This document shows, one piece after another, positions 24,815-34,180 of a DNA stretch of 64,000 nucleotides. The DNA is from Chryseobacterium polytrichastri (GTDB taxonomy: Bacteria; Bacteroidota; Bacteroidia; Flavobacteriales; Weeksellaceae): the NCBI RefSeq assembly GCF_900142445.1, contig NZ_FRAV01000025.1, positions 1 to 64,000 on the forward strand, read 5' to 3'. The stretch's first letter is position 1. Every line of letters begins with the position of its first letter. Under the pieces are notes generated by a model. It saw nothing but the letters and a program-made list of their open reading frames with translations. It was not told the DNA's origin and did no database searches. The translations under genes and the position numbers were made by a program.

Positions 24815-27800
24815 ATGAAAAAACATATCATACATAAGACCGTATTGCTTTTGGGACTATGGTCTGCCTACGGGACAGCCTGTGCACAGACCATTTCGGA
24901 GAATTATGTATATTCTAAAACATATCTTAGCGATCCCACAGTCACTAACGCAAAAGTATCTGAAAGCATCACCTATTTCGATGGTCTGGGACGCGCCAAA
25001 CAGATTGTCAATGTTAAAGCCAGTCCTACAGGAAAAGATCTGGTGTCTCCCATAACTTACGATGGATTCGGAAGACAGACCAAGAATATACTTCCGGTAC
25101 CTGCAAGTACTCAAAACACCGGGATACATACAGGAATCACCAATGAAAGTACGGCCAACGCTTATTACGGAGTGGCGAATGCTTATGCAGACAAAGAACT
25201 TGAAAACTCTCCTTTAGACAGGGTTCTGCAGGAGGGGCAGCCTGGTGATGCTTGGAAGCTGGGTGGAGGACATACTCGGAAATATAAATATGAGGCCAAT
25301 ACGACCAATGAAGTCAGAAAGTTTGTTACGGTAACGACGACCAACACGGTAAGCAACGTTTCCAATACCGTTTCTGCTTTATCTGTTGTAGGGTATTATG
25401 AAGCGGCAACGCTATACAAAAATACGGTAACTGATGAAGATGGCAATCCTGTTGTGGAGTTTACCAATGGTCGCGGACAGGTATTGCTGATCCGTAAGAC
25501 AGATGGTACACAGGATATCGATACCTACTATGTCTACAATGAATACAACCAAAAGGCATTTATACTCCCTCCCAAGGCAATCCAGCAGATCGGGCAGAAT
25601 AATAATGTTATCAGTCAGACAGTTTTAGACGAACTATGTTACCAGTACAGCTATGATGGCAGGGACAGAGAAGTAGAGAAAAAATTACCGGGAAAAGGCT
25701 GGGAATTTACGGTATATGATAAACAGGACAGACCTGTTTTAGCACAGGACGGAATTCTTAGAACCGTAAACAATAATTTTGGTAATAAGGGCTGGATGTT
25801 TACCAAATATGATCAGTTCAATAGAGTTGTTTATACCGGTTTCTTCTCCAATACCGCTTCAAGGCAGGTGATGCAAAATGCATTGAATACGATGGTTGCC
25901 AATGCATCCAATAATGAGAAAAGGGTGACGGACTTTTTTACGTCACAGAATATGAACGTTTATTACGATAAAAAGGCTTTTCCGACAGGTAGCGTGACGC
26001 TTTTAACGGTTAATTATTATGATACTTATCCTTTAGAAGCTCCGGCTGTTCCTTCCACAGTTTTAGGGCAGTATGCCCTACCTCAAACGTTGGGGCTTGG
26101 TATAGATGCTTCTACAAAAAGCATGCTCACGGCTACCTATATAAAAAATATTGAGGATAATAACTGGACCAAGAGCTACAATTATTATGATTCTAAAGGA
26201 AGACTTATTTCAACCAAGACAGTCAATCATTTAGGAGGCTTCACCAATAAAGAATTTGAACTAGATTTCACCGGGCAGGCAAAAGAAAGTTATACCTCTC
26301 ACAAAAGGACTCCAAACGAAACAGAAGTTAAAATAAAAGAGCGTTTCGTTTATGACGATCAAAAAAGATTAGTGAAGCAATATCATCAGGTTGATAATCT
26401 ACAGGAAGAATTATTAGTAGAAAACACATATAACGATATTGGGCAGCTGATCAATAAAAAAACAGGGAATACTACGGGAACGCCATTGCAGTCTATTGAC
26501 AATACCTATAACATCAGAGGTTGGCTGACTTCAGTAAACAATCCTAACAACGCTGCAAGCTTTAATGGAAAATTGTTTGGCTTTGAATTAAAGTATGAAA
26601 ATCCGGCTAATACTGCCTTCGCTCCAGTAAAATACAATGGGAATATTTCTGAATTTGACTGGAAAACAGCCAATGGAAATATGCTGAGAAGATATGCCTA
26701 TAATTATGACAAATTAGACAGACTAAAAGATGCTTCTTATCATGAACCTTCAACGACTGTTCCTGTAACTGATGGATATAGTGAGTTTTTAACCTATGAT
26801 GTTAACGGAAACATCCAAACACTGAAAAGATACCAAGCTTATGACAACACCCCTTTATTAATAGATGATCTGAATTACGAAATCTATAAAGGAAATCAAC
26901 TGATTAAAGTAACAGATATCAGTACGAATAGTTTGGGGTACAGCGCAGGAGGCAATACCATTGGTTATGATCTTAATGGAAATATGATCAATCATTTGGA
27001 TAAAGGAATAACAGATATTTCATATAATTATTTAAATTTGCCTAAGGAGGTTAAGTTTGCCCAATACAACAATAACCTAAAGTTTATATACAGAGCAGAC
27101 GGTATCAAACTTCAGAAAGCCTACACTTATTATTCTTCGAAAAGTGGGTTGATGCTAACCGAGAATACCGAATATCTTGATGGGTTTCAGTATGAAGATA
27201 AAGGAGGTGCTTCAAGTTTACAGTTTTTCCCGACCAGTGAGGGATATTATGACTTTCAGAAGAAAAGATATGTATATAATTATGAAGATCATGTAGGAAA
27301 CATACGGTTAGCGTACTACAAAGGAGATAATAATGTTGCTACCATTGACAAGGAGACCAATTATTATCCTTTTGGGTTGGAGTATCAAGGGTATAATGGA
27401 ACGTATACTCAGACTCCTAATTATACGTATGGTTTTCAGGGACAGGAAAAACAAAAGGAAACAGGCTGGAGTTCTTTTAAATGGAGAAACAGTATTCCTG
27501 AGCTGGGAAGATTTTTCAACGTGGATCCGTTGGCGGAGAAGATGCCGAGCTGGTCGCCATACGCATTTTGCTTTAATAATCCGGTGAAATATACCGATCC
27601 AGATGGACGAGAACCATGGCCTCCTGCAAACGGAACCGAAGGTCAAACTTGGAGTGATGGCGATGGTAATTTTGTATATCGAGGCGGTTGGCAGATGGAT
27701 AATGGGGCATTTATAGGAGCTCTTGATCCCGGTGCTCGATACAGTTCTGTAGGTGGCGGAAGAGGAAATGGTTCCTATAATGGAAAAACAATGTTGCCTT

Positions 27801-28291
27801 CATCTTCTTATGATTATACTTATGATGTGATTCCTGGTAAGGGAGATGATGACATAAATTATTGGAAGAACGGAGAAAGCGGGACTATGGTTTCAAGACT
27901 TCTTGAAACAACTGGTCGTGATGCAACTGCTAGAAACAATACAACAACAACTATCGAAGCTCTTTCTATAGTATTAACTACTGGTAAAGCTGGTAATACT
28001 AGTAAAGTTAGCAAAACTCCAAGCCTTGAAAGTCAAGCTCTTGAAATTAAGAATACATCAAACAATGGAAAAAACTCTGTTACAGTAAAGTCTGGTAATG
28101 GTCAAACTAGATTTGATTTAGATGGAAAAGCTCATAATGGTGTTGATACTCCACATAGTCAAACTTATAAAAATAATGTAGTAAATGGGCAAGTTAAAAG
28201 TATAACAAGAACGAGTAAAGAAGCAACCCCAATGACACAGCAAGATATTCGTACAGTAAGAAAGGTTTTAAAGAATAGAAATGGACAATAA
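24815..28291 (+). CDS. Rhs protein (DUF6443 N-terminus) with C-terminal toxin tip
   Basis: 1158 aa. Signal peptide ending ACAQ, then the DUF6443 domain (residues 25-160, SESITYFDGLGRAKQIVNVKAS), YD repeats, and the Rhs-associated core at about 872-930 (GFQGQEKQ... LGRFFNVDPLAEK... YTDPDGRE). The variable tip, residues 931-1158, ends with TRFDLDGKAHNGVDTPHSQT near 1097-1116. That resembles polymorphic toxin type 24, with conserved Arg/Asp and His residues that look nuclease-like. The tip DNA is more AT-rich than the core, as expected for an exchangeable cassette. A probable immunity gene overlaps or abuts its stop. Confidence 0.87.
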   Translation: MKKHIIHKTVLLLGLWSAYGTACAQTISENYVYSKTYLSDPTVTNAKVSESITYFDGLGRAKQIVNVKASPTGKDLVSPITYDGFGRQTKNILPVPASTQNTGIHTGITNESTANAYYGVANAYADKELENSPLDRVLQEGQPGDAWKLGGGHTRKYKYEANTTNEVRKFVTVTTTNTVSNVSNTVSALSVVGYYEAATLYKNTVTDEDGNPVVEFTNGRGQVLLIRKTDGTQDIDTYYVYNEYNQKAFILPPKAIQQIGQNNNVISQTVLDELCYQYSYDGRDREVEKKLPGKGWEFTVYDKQDRPVLAQDGILRTVNNNFGNKGWMFTKYDQFNRVVYTGFFSNTASRQVMQNALNTMVANASNNEKRVTDFFTSQNMNVYYDKKAFPTGSVTLLTVNYYDTYPLEAPAVPSTVLGQYALPQTLGLGIDASTKSMLTATYIKNIEDNNWTKSYNYYDSKGRLISTKTVNHLGGFTNKEFELDFTGQAKESYTSHKRTPNETEVKIKERFVYDDQKRLVKQYHQVDNLQEELLVENTYNDIGQLINKKTGNTTGTPLQSIDNTYNIRGWLTSVNNPNNAASFNGKLFGFELKYENPANTAFAPVKYNGNISEFDWKTANGNMLRRYAYNYDKLDRLKDASYHEPSTTVPVTDGYSEFLTYDVNGNIQTLKRYQAYDNTPLLIDDLNYEIYKGNQLIKVTDISTNSLGYSAGGNTIGYDLNGNMINHLDKGITDISYNYLNLPKEVKFAQYNNNLKFIYRADGIKLQKAYTYYSSKSGLMLTENTEYLDGFQYEDKGGASSLQFFPTSEGYYDFQKKRYVYNYEDHVGNIRLAYYKGDNNVATIDKETNYYPFGLEYQGYNGTYTQTPNYTYGFQGQEKQKETGWSSFKWRNSIPELGRFFNVDPLAEKMPSWSPYAFCFNNPVKYTDPDGREPWPPANGTEGQTWSDGDGNFVYRGGWQMDNGAFIGALDPGARYSSVGGGRGNGSYNGKTMLPSSSYDYTYDVIPGKGDDDINYWKNGESGTMVSRLLETTGRDATARNNTTTTIEALSIVLTTGKAGNTSKVSKTPSLESQALEIKNTSNNGKNSVTVKSGNGQTRFDLDGKAHNGVDTPHSQTYKNNVVNGQVKSITRTSKEATPMTQQDIRTVRKVLKNRNGQ

Positions 28292-28292
28292 T

Positions 28293-28697
28293 ATGAGAGC
28301 TAGTTTTAGAATTATAGATAATATTGCAATTCAAGATTCTGATAATTATTTTGATGTGCATAATAATTTTGAATTAGGAAAAATAGAAATAACACACAAT
28401 GAAATAAAACTGTTTTTTGAGAAAACAGAAGAAGATTGGGGAAAGAATGAATTATATGATATTTTGCAGATTTCTCACATAAATATAGATTCCTATTCAT
28501 TTGTGTCATTTAATAAAAATTTTAATAAGACTTCATTAACTAGTATTTCTTTCAGCCCTAGAGATAATTTTGATATAGATACTATTTTTTTGAAAGATTC
28601 TCCAGAAGAAGGAGATGAAATAATATACTCTTTTGAGGATGATTCTTATATTAGAATTTCTTGTAATGATATTTCTTTATCATATTTTAAATTGTAG
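28293..28697 (+). CDS. probable immunity protein for the Rhs tip (134 aa)
   Basis: Small acidic cytosolic protein directly after the Rhs toxin stop. It may start at 28293 (MRASFRI) or at 28281 with overlap. Very AT-rich, no signal peptide, beta-rich, and high in Asp/Glu, Phe and Ser. I do not recognise the immunity family. The call rests on position (1 bp after a polymorphic toxin tip), size, acidity and base composition, the standard signature of cognate immunity genes. Confidence 0.65.
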   Translation: MRASFRIIDNIAIQDSDNYFDVHNNFELGKIEITHNEIKLFFEKTEEDWGKNELYDILQISHINIDSYSFVSFNKNFNKTSLTSISFSPRDNFDIDTIFLKDSPEEGDEIIYSFEDDSYIRISCNDISLSYFKL

Positions 28698-29146
28698 TCC
28701 CCGCTTTGTAAAAGCCTGAGTGGAGTTGTTATCTTTTTTAGAACAAAAAGGTTATATGTCTTATACTCTTTAAATTTAGAAAATGTTATTAAAAATTAGG
28801 GTATTGATTTTAATACCCTAATTTAATATGCTTATGTACTCAGTAACCCGTGATAAGATCTGGATGGAATGAGAGTACGCCCTGTTTCCGGTGGATATGA
28901 ATTTACAGGAAGCGATATTGGTGAGCAATCAATTTGATGATTACTCTTTTTTTATTGTACTTATTTGGATTAAGAGATAAAGCAAAAGATACTATTAACC
29001 ATGATCCCGACACGAAATTAAATGATTTAAAATTGAAAACAGCTCCTGTTAAATCGGATAATCTTAGCGTAGCTCCTGCTCCTTAGTTGCTACCTGTTCC
29101 AACTACTAAAGACCCTATGTGCAGGAGCAGGTTATGTGTAACTATA
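28698..29146. other. cargo relic region with terminator
   Basis: Contains a perfect 13-bp inverted repeat AAATTAGGGTATT/AATACCCTAATTT at 28793-28824 (AT-rich terminator) and short decayed reading frames, including MRVRPVSGGYEFTGSDIGEQSI near 28869. It looks like leftovers of earlier Rhs tip/immunity cassettes. Confidence 0.5.
28937..29086 (+). CDS. tiny ORF, possible relic (49 aa)
   Basis: Begins ATG at 28937 with a hydrophobic start (MITLFLLYLFGLRDKA), then a polar Lys/Asp-rich body ending SVAPAP and TAG. It may be the end of a displaced Rhs toxin tip or a small exported peptide. No family recognised; it sits among remnants between two immunity-type genes, so a relic is more likely than a live gene. 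Confidence 0.3.
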   Translation: MITLFLLYLFGLRDKAKDTINHDPDTKLNDLKLKTAPVKSDNLSVAPAP

Positions 29147-29147
29147 A

Positions 29148-29864
29148 AGTGAAAATACTTTATGGTATTTTAATGATTTAGTTAAAAATGAATTTTCACA
29201 ATATAATGCTGTTAAATTTAAGAATAATGACAATATTTTTGTATGGTTGGAAGATGTTAAAATTGAAAATAATTATTATTTAGGAAAACTTGCTGAAAAC
29301 GGGAATTCTCAAAAAGTTTTGATAGGCGAGGTGATAGATTGGATGATTATTGAAGACGGAAGATTGATTGGTGGTTATACTATTCGCCATTATAGAGATA
29401 CTCTTGATGAAGAAGCAAAAACGAATTTTGATATAGACTTTGGAGTTAAAATTGATAATGGAAATGACTTTTTCGAGCCAAATTTATCAACTCCGGAAGG
29501 AGCAATCATTAAAATCGAAAATTTCTATTCCGATGAAAATCTAGAAGGAGTATTATCGTGTAAAAACTTTTTAAAGGAAACTGGAAATTTGTTGGAAGAA
29601 AGAGAGTTGAGTGTCACAGAGGAACTAAAAGCTGAATTGGCAGAAGTTTTAAAGTTGACTTTAATAGAAGGTTTAAAATCAAATGGATTTCCTTATTTTA
29701 ATAATATAGAAAGGAGTTTTACTCTACTTGATGAAAAATTAGAAAATAGACAGAAGTTGATTTTTGAAAAATTAATTTTTGATAATGGTGATACAAAATT
29801 TATTAAATTTTGGGTTGGGCAAGAAAAAAATGGTGATTGGAAAGTTTTGAATTTAGTGGACTAA
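29148..29864 (+). pseudogene. DUF2314-type immunity-like gene, 5'-truncated
   Basis: The frame is open from a TAA at about 29145 and reads ENTLWYFNDLVKNEFSQYN before the first usable start (TTG 29247), with no in-frame ATG. The segment VWLEDVKIENNYYLGKLAEN, EVIDWMIIEDGRLIGGYTIR matches DUF2314 (YegJ-like), a domain frequent among polymorphic-toxin immunity proteins. A C-terminal domain of about 100 residues follows. The missing ATG and the conserved-looking upstream residues suggest the 5' end was cut off by cassette exchange, leaving an orphan immunity gene. Translation from TTG would still give 205 aa. Confidence 0.6.
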
Positions 29865-30067
29865 TGGAAATAATAGAAAAATGTAAAAAAGGCTCTGCAA
29901 GAATTGTATAAATTTTCGGAGAAAATTTATACTTAGGTGAAGATATTCTAGAATAAAAGATTTTAAGTTTTAAAAAAACATAATAGAATTACCTAGGTTA
30001 CTTATACCCCCCCTCAAACTAAACATATTATAACCCTAAAATTAGAGAACAATCAAAATAAAAAGAT

Positions 30068-30994
30068 ATGATTTTTCCAAAAGCAAAAAAAATAGCCAAA
30101 GACCTTGGCTGGCATAAAACAAACGACAGCGTATTTGGACTTTACAAAGGATACTTTTTCAACGTTTCAGACGCAAGTTTAATCACCACTCCTCAATTCA
30201 AATTGGTAACGGCAACCACTGGCAATATAACAGAAGAACAAAAGCTACAAATCAAAACAGAATTAAACCTAAACAAAAGAAAATTAAAGTTTACCCTCTT
30301 TGAAATTAGCGACAATGAGATTTTTTTTAAATTCACTGAAAACGTAACTCTTACTCAACTTAAGACTGTTTATTCTTTGTTCGACTTTTTGGTTGACCTG
30401 TTCAAAAAACTAAACGTATCAGAGCAAAATAAATGTCATAACTGTGGTACAAATCAGAAAATTAACTATTACACCCTAAATGATACAGGTATAATACTTT
30501 GTACCACTTGTTTCTACCAGAAAAATAATAGCTTTTACGAAATTGAAAAAGAAAGAATTTCAAAAGAAAAAAATTATTTGACAGGATTTTTAGGTTCAAT
30601 TGTTTTTTCAATTCCAGGAATTATATTTTGGATCTTATTTGCAGTATATTTAGGACGAATTGCCTCCGGAATGGCGTTTGTTATCATATTTACCGAACTC
30701 TTAGGTTATGATTATTTTAAAGGAAAACATGGGAAATTGACAAAATATATTATTTCCCTAACAAATATTATAAGCATAATTATTGCAAATATTATGACTG
30801 TAATTGTTTTATTTGTAAAACAGGGTTTGACTATAAATCATGCAATTTTGGAACTTCAAACAAACCAAGCAATAACAAACCTATTTTATCAGAATATTAT
30901 TATTTCTTTTATATTTTCTTTATTTGCTTGGATTTGGATATTGTTTATAATGAAAGACAAAAAATTGGTTATAAAACTTGCTGATAAATTATAG
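30068..30994 (+). CDS. zinc-ribbon membrane protein, unknown (308 aa)
   Basis: N-terminal soluble domain of about 120 residues, then a zinc ribbon CHNCG at about 125-129 with CTTC about 21 residues later. Four hydrophobic segments fill the C-terminal half (near 170-195, 203-212, 230-255, 280-300). I do not recognise the family. Very AT-rich, unlike the tra genes, and next to immunity-type genes, so it may be an immunity or stress gene acquired with the Rhs cargo. Preceded by a T/C-rich leader with a run of seven C. Confidence 0.6.
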   Translation: MIFPKAKKIAKDLGWHKTNDSVFGLYKGYFFNVSDASLITTPQFKLVTATTGNITEEQKLQIKTELNLNKRKLKFTLFEISDNEIFFKFTENVTLTQLKTVYSLFDFLVDLFKKLNVSEQNKCHNCGTNQKINYYTLNDTGIILCTTCFYQKNNSFYEIEKERISKEKNYLTGFLGSIVFSIPGIIFWILFAVYLGRIASGMAFVIIFTELLGYDYFKGKHGKLTKYIISLTNIISIIIANIMTVIVLFVKQGLTINHAILELQTNQAITNLFYQNIIISFIFSLFAWIWILFIMKDKKLVIKLADKL

Positions 30995-31404
30995 AAGCAA
31001 AACCGTGGTATGAACTGGTTCACAAAAAGTAAAAATCAGGATGATTTATATCATGACCTGAATGAAGTTATTAGCTTTTCTAGGACATAGTCTTTATACT
31101 CCAATTGAATGAAAGTGAGATTTATGAGTAGGTAATTTTTTACCTACTCTTTTTATTTAAATTTTAAAAAGAGTTTTTTACCGTTTTTCGTATACTAAAA
31201 CAAGGTAAAAGACTTTATATCAGAGAGGAGTAGGTAACATTATATTCAACTTTGTAAAGTTCAGTGATACTGCTATAATCAAGAAAGTTCTTATTTTTTA
31301 TCTCAAACAATTCTCAATAATGAGAATTAAATTTGATATTCTGAATTAAATGAGTTACATTGATTTTTTATTTAGTTTTTTTCTCAGACTAAAATAGCGC
31401 GCTC
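30995..31404. other. intergenic: terminator and tiny ORF
   Basis: A perfect 10-bp hairpin GAGTAGGTAA (31126-31135) / TTACCTACTC (31140-31149) followed by TTTTTATTT is a strong terminator. A 26-codon frame at 31010-31090 (MNWFTKSKNQDD) is of doubtful status. A 6-bp palindrome AACTTT/AAAGTT near 31248-31261 lies before the AraC-type gene. Confidence 0.6.
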
Positions 31405-32187
31405 ATGAATATCTTCTTACTTTCTTTGATTGACAAAAGTATTGAAGGAGCAATGATCAGGTTCTCTCAACTCCCGATAAGGTCATCCCTCTTAGGTTCT
31501 AACCACCATGAACTCCTGGCAAAGCTTACTAAAAAGGTTATCGACACCTATATCAGTTTTTTCTGGAGTGTGAACATTGTTCCGAAGGAATATGAGTATT
31601 GCGAGAGTACCCTTGTAAAAACATTTAATCTTTTGGATCTTAATCGGGAAAAGCTTAGAAGTTTTGAAAAAAAGCTCATTAACCTGGTTAAAGATCCTGT
31701 GAACGCTTCCATGATCCCGGTTAATATTCACGTGCACCGATCCGGACAAATATTTTTGTATACCGGAATCGGTATTTTTGAAAGCTCTGCTCACAGCGTC
31801 GTTTTTTTTCTTTATGAACTTTCCCTTCCCGGATCTTCAATACAATATAGCCCCAGCGCCCTGCACTATCTGGAAGATGTTCTCCATACTGCTCATCATG
31901 ATGAGCTCTCTAAGTCAAAACCCTTAAGAACACTGGCTGCTGATTACGGTAAGAATTACAATCAGTTTCAAAAGGATTGTAAGGATTATTTTGGAGACAC
32001 TTTCCATCAGTTTCACAATAAAATGAAAATGCTTAATGTATTGGAAGATATCCTGTTCACCGGTTACAGTTTTAAGGAGATCGCCTATCGAAATGATTTC
32101 TCCAACTATAACAGTATGTATTTTCTATTTGCCAAAAAATATGGATTTCCCGTGCATTCTATTCCCAGATTATCGACTGAAATCTAG
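31405..32187 (+). CDS. AraC-type transcriptional regulator (260 aa)
   Basis: The C-terminal 90 residues carry the two helix-turn-helix motifs of the AraC/XylS family: LRTLAADYGKNYNQFQKDCKDYFG (first) and LFTGYSFKEIAYRNDFSNYNSMYFLFAKKYG (second). The N-terminal 160 residues form an unrecognised sensing domain rich in His and aromatic residues. It is followed by an array of five about 21-bp repeats and then the MauE gene, so it probably activates the MauE-DUF6520 unit through that array. The 21-bp period fits the known spacing of AraC half-sites. Confidence 0.8.
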   Translation: MNIFLLSLIDKSIEGAMIRFSQLPIRSSLLGSNHHELLAKLTKKVIDTYISFFWSVNIVPKEYEYCESTLVKTFNLLDLNREKLRSFEKKLINLVKDPVNASMIPVNIHVHRSGQIFLYTGIGIFESSAHSVVFFLYELSLPGSSIQYSPSALHYLEDVLHTAHHDELSKSKPLRTLAADYGKNYNQFQKDCKDYFGDTFHQFHNKMKMLNVLEDILFTGYSFKEIAYRNDFSNYNSMYFLFAKKYGFPVHSIPRLSTEI

Positions 32188-32194
32188 GAAAATA

Positions 32195-32299
32195 TACTTA
32201 TTTGAAAAATTTAGTACTATTTTCAATGTATCGGGTACTTTCTTCAATATGTTTTATACTTTTTCGCATGTTTTTGGTACTATTTGATATGTAGTTCTG
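32195..32299 (+). promoter_or_regulatory. 21-bp tandem operator array before MauE gene
   Basis: TAC recurs at 32195, 32215, 32236, 32257 and 32278 (spacing 20, 21, 21, 21), each followed by T-rich sequence and mostly AATG/CATG/ATATG about ten nt later. TAGTTCTG, a near -7 element (one mismatch), lies at 32292-32299 and the ATG at 32346. Two helical turns per repeat put all sites on one DNA face. Confidence 0.65.
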
Positions 32300-32345
32300 T
32301 TTTTTAATGGGGAGTTTTACTTCAGGTAACTGAAAATTAATCCCT

Positions 32346-33815
32346 ATGAAAAAATGCCTCTTTATATTGCCTGTTGGTATTGCGTACTTTTTGGTACTTC
32401 TGTTCTGCTATGCGGGTATCAGTAAAATGCTGGATTTTGAAAATTTTCAGGTGCAGCTGGCCCAATCACCATTGCTAAGTGCTTATGCCGGTTTCATTTC
32501 GTATGCCGTTATTGGTATAGAATTTATCATTGTATTACTTCTATGCCTCAAAAATATCCGATTGATAGGGTTTTATCTGTCGTTTGGGATTATGATCAGC
32601 TTTACTGTATACATTTATCTCATTCTGAATTATAGTGATTTTATACCCTGTTCCTGTGGGGGGATTTTGGAAAAGTTGGGCTGGACAGAACATATGATCT
32701 TCAATATAATCTGTGTCCTGATGGCTTTAGGAGGTATTTATATTGTGGAACACCAAAATGGAGCATGTCAATTTAAAACATGCATGAGGGCATTAGCAAT
32801 AAGTCTGATGTCTGCGGGAATTGTAATCGCTTTGTTTTTATCTTCTGAAAATATCATTAAAAAAGAAAACAATTTTACCAGGCGCTTTCTGCTGCATCCT
32901 GTAATAGAAGATAAAGCATTTGACCTTGGTATGAATTCCTATTACTTCGCAGGAGTGGATGATAGTAGAATTTATCTGGGTAATGTAACGGCTCCTTTGG
33001 TTTTGACTGTACTTGATACAGCATTAAAAGCGAATTCAACAAAGAAGATCCATCTTGATAAGTCCGATCACAGCTATCGCAATTTACAAATTCAAGTAAA
33101 GGCACCCTATTATTATCTGTATGATGGCAGTGTTCCGGTTATATACAGAGGCGCATTAGGAGATTCATCAGCGCGAACCATTAGTTATAGGGATGCTTAT
33201 TTTACCCAACTGGTGGTAATGGACTCTTTACGATTTGCGATCAGAACCCAGAGTCGTCAAAATCAGCAATACACACTGGGTACTCTGGATCTTAGTCAGA
33301 GTCCAAAGTTGAAGTTAGACCCTTCCATTCTTGAAAAGCAAATAGACGGTGTTTTTGATTCTGATGGTAAGCTCATTGGAGGTTTAGGAACTGGACAATT
33401 TATTTATACGTATTCCTACCGAAACCAATTTTTGGTAATGGATTCAGATCTGAGTGCCATACAGAAGTTCAATACAATCGATACAACAACTCAGGCTAAA
33501 ATTGAAACCAGGCAACTTACTAATGGCAATCATAAAATGACTGTACCACCACTCGTGGTCAACAAAATGATGACTGCTAATCGCCATTTATTGTTCATTC
33601 AGTCCAATTTGATGGGAAAACATGAATCATCCAAAGCTTGGAAAAATGCTGCAGTAGTAGATATATACCATACCGACAGGCGGGAGTATGTAGGGAGCTT
33701 TTATATCGGGAACCGTAAAGAAAATGCAATATCACATATGTTGGCCACTGACAGGTTTTTATATGTGTTGATCGGAAATGAACTGCTACGGTATCACTTT
33801 AGGATGCCATTATAA
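32346..33815 (+). CDS. MauE/DoxX-like redox membrane protein with C-terminal exported domain
   Basis: 489 aa. The N-terminal ~165 residues have four membrane spans and the MauE signature: PCSCGG at 101-106 (C102, C104), in a helix bundle related to thiol-disulfide-handling DoxX/MauE proteins. After a fifth span (about 150-168) the remaining 320 residues are exported, beta-rich and propeller-like. MauE proteins support disulfide formation in partner proteins. Here the next gene, 65 bp downstream, encodes a small exported Cys-containing protein, which suggests that protein as a client (inference). Transcribed from the AraC-linked repeat promoter. Confidence 0.78.
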   Translation: MKKCLFILPVGIAYFLVLLFCYAGISKMLDFENFQVQLAQSPLLSAYAGFISYAVIGIEFIIVLLLCLKNIRLIGFYLSFGIMISFTVYIYLILNYSDFIPCSCGGILEKLGWTEHMIFNIICVLMALGGIYIVEHQNGACQFKTCMRALAISLMSAGIVIALFLSSENIIKKENNFTRRFLLHPVIEDKAFDLGMNSYYFAGVDDSRIYLGNVTAPLVLTVLDTALKANSTKKIHLDKSDHSYRNLQIQVKAPYYYLYDGSVPVIYRGALGDSSARTISYRDAYFTQLVVMDSLRFAIRTQSRQNQQYTLGTLDLSQSPKLKLDPSILEKQIDGVFDSDGKLIGGLGTGQFIYTYSYRNQFLVMDSDLSAIQKFNTIDTTTQAKIETRQLTNGNHKMTVPPLVVNKMMTANRHLLFIQSNLMGKHESSKAWKNAAVVDIYHTDRREYVGSFYIGNRKENAISHMLATDRFLYVLIGNELLRYHFRMPL

Positions 33816-33880
33816 GAAACCAAACCAGGGGAAGCCGAAAACCTTACAGAGTAGGCAAAATCAATCTTAAATATTTTATT

Positions 33881-34135
33881 ATGAAAAAGTTTATTCTTCC
33901 TGTTGCCGTTATATTAATGGGCGCAGGCGCTGCTTTTGCAACAAAAGTAACCACAAGTAACCGTGCAATTGTAGCTGGCTATCGCATTGATTCCGTAAAC
34001 GGTCAGTGTATTAAAGAGAACCAGTGTAGTACAATTCCAGGAGAAACCTGCCTCTGGTCAGCGGACAATGCGACCCCATTACATCAGTTATCTGAAACGA
34101 TGTGTGGAGAAGAGCTGTTTAAGCTTGCTAATTAA
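33881..34135 (+). CDS. DUF6520-type small exported protein (84 aa)
   Basis: Signal peptide MKKFILPVAVILMGAGAAFA, then a mature part of about 64 residues with the paired cysteines CSTIPGETC (C-x7-C), an upstream CIKEN and a late MCGEE. The family is widespread in Bacteroidota as small exported proteins of unknown role, often next to MauE proteins, ABC exporters or SusCD loci. Ends 8 bp before a bidirectional terminator, so it is the last gene of the AraC-MauE unit. Could be a peptide precursor or a secreted effector (inference). Confidence 0.75.
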   Translation: MKKFILPVAVILMGAGAAFATKVTTSNRAIVAGYRIDSVNGQCIKENQCSTIPGETCLWSADNATPLHQLSETMCGEELFKLAN

Positions 34136-34142
34136 TCAGGTG

Positions 34143-34180
34143 AAAAAACTAGGCTACCTCATTGAGGCAGCCTAGTTTTT
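34143..34180. terminator. bidirectional terminator between convergent units
   Basis: AAAAAACTAGGCT ... AGCCTAGTTTTT: stem CTAGGCT 34149-34155 with AGCCTAG 34169-34175, inner CCTC/GAGG, A-run before and T-run after. It ends both the DUF6520 unit and the S9 peptidase unit, overlapping the latter's last codon. Confidence 0.88.
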
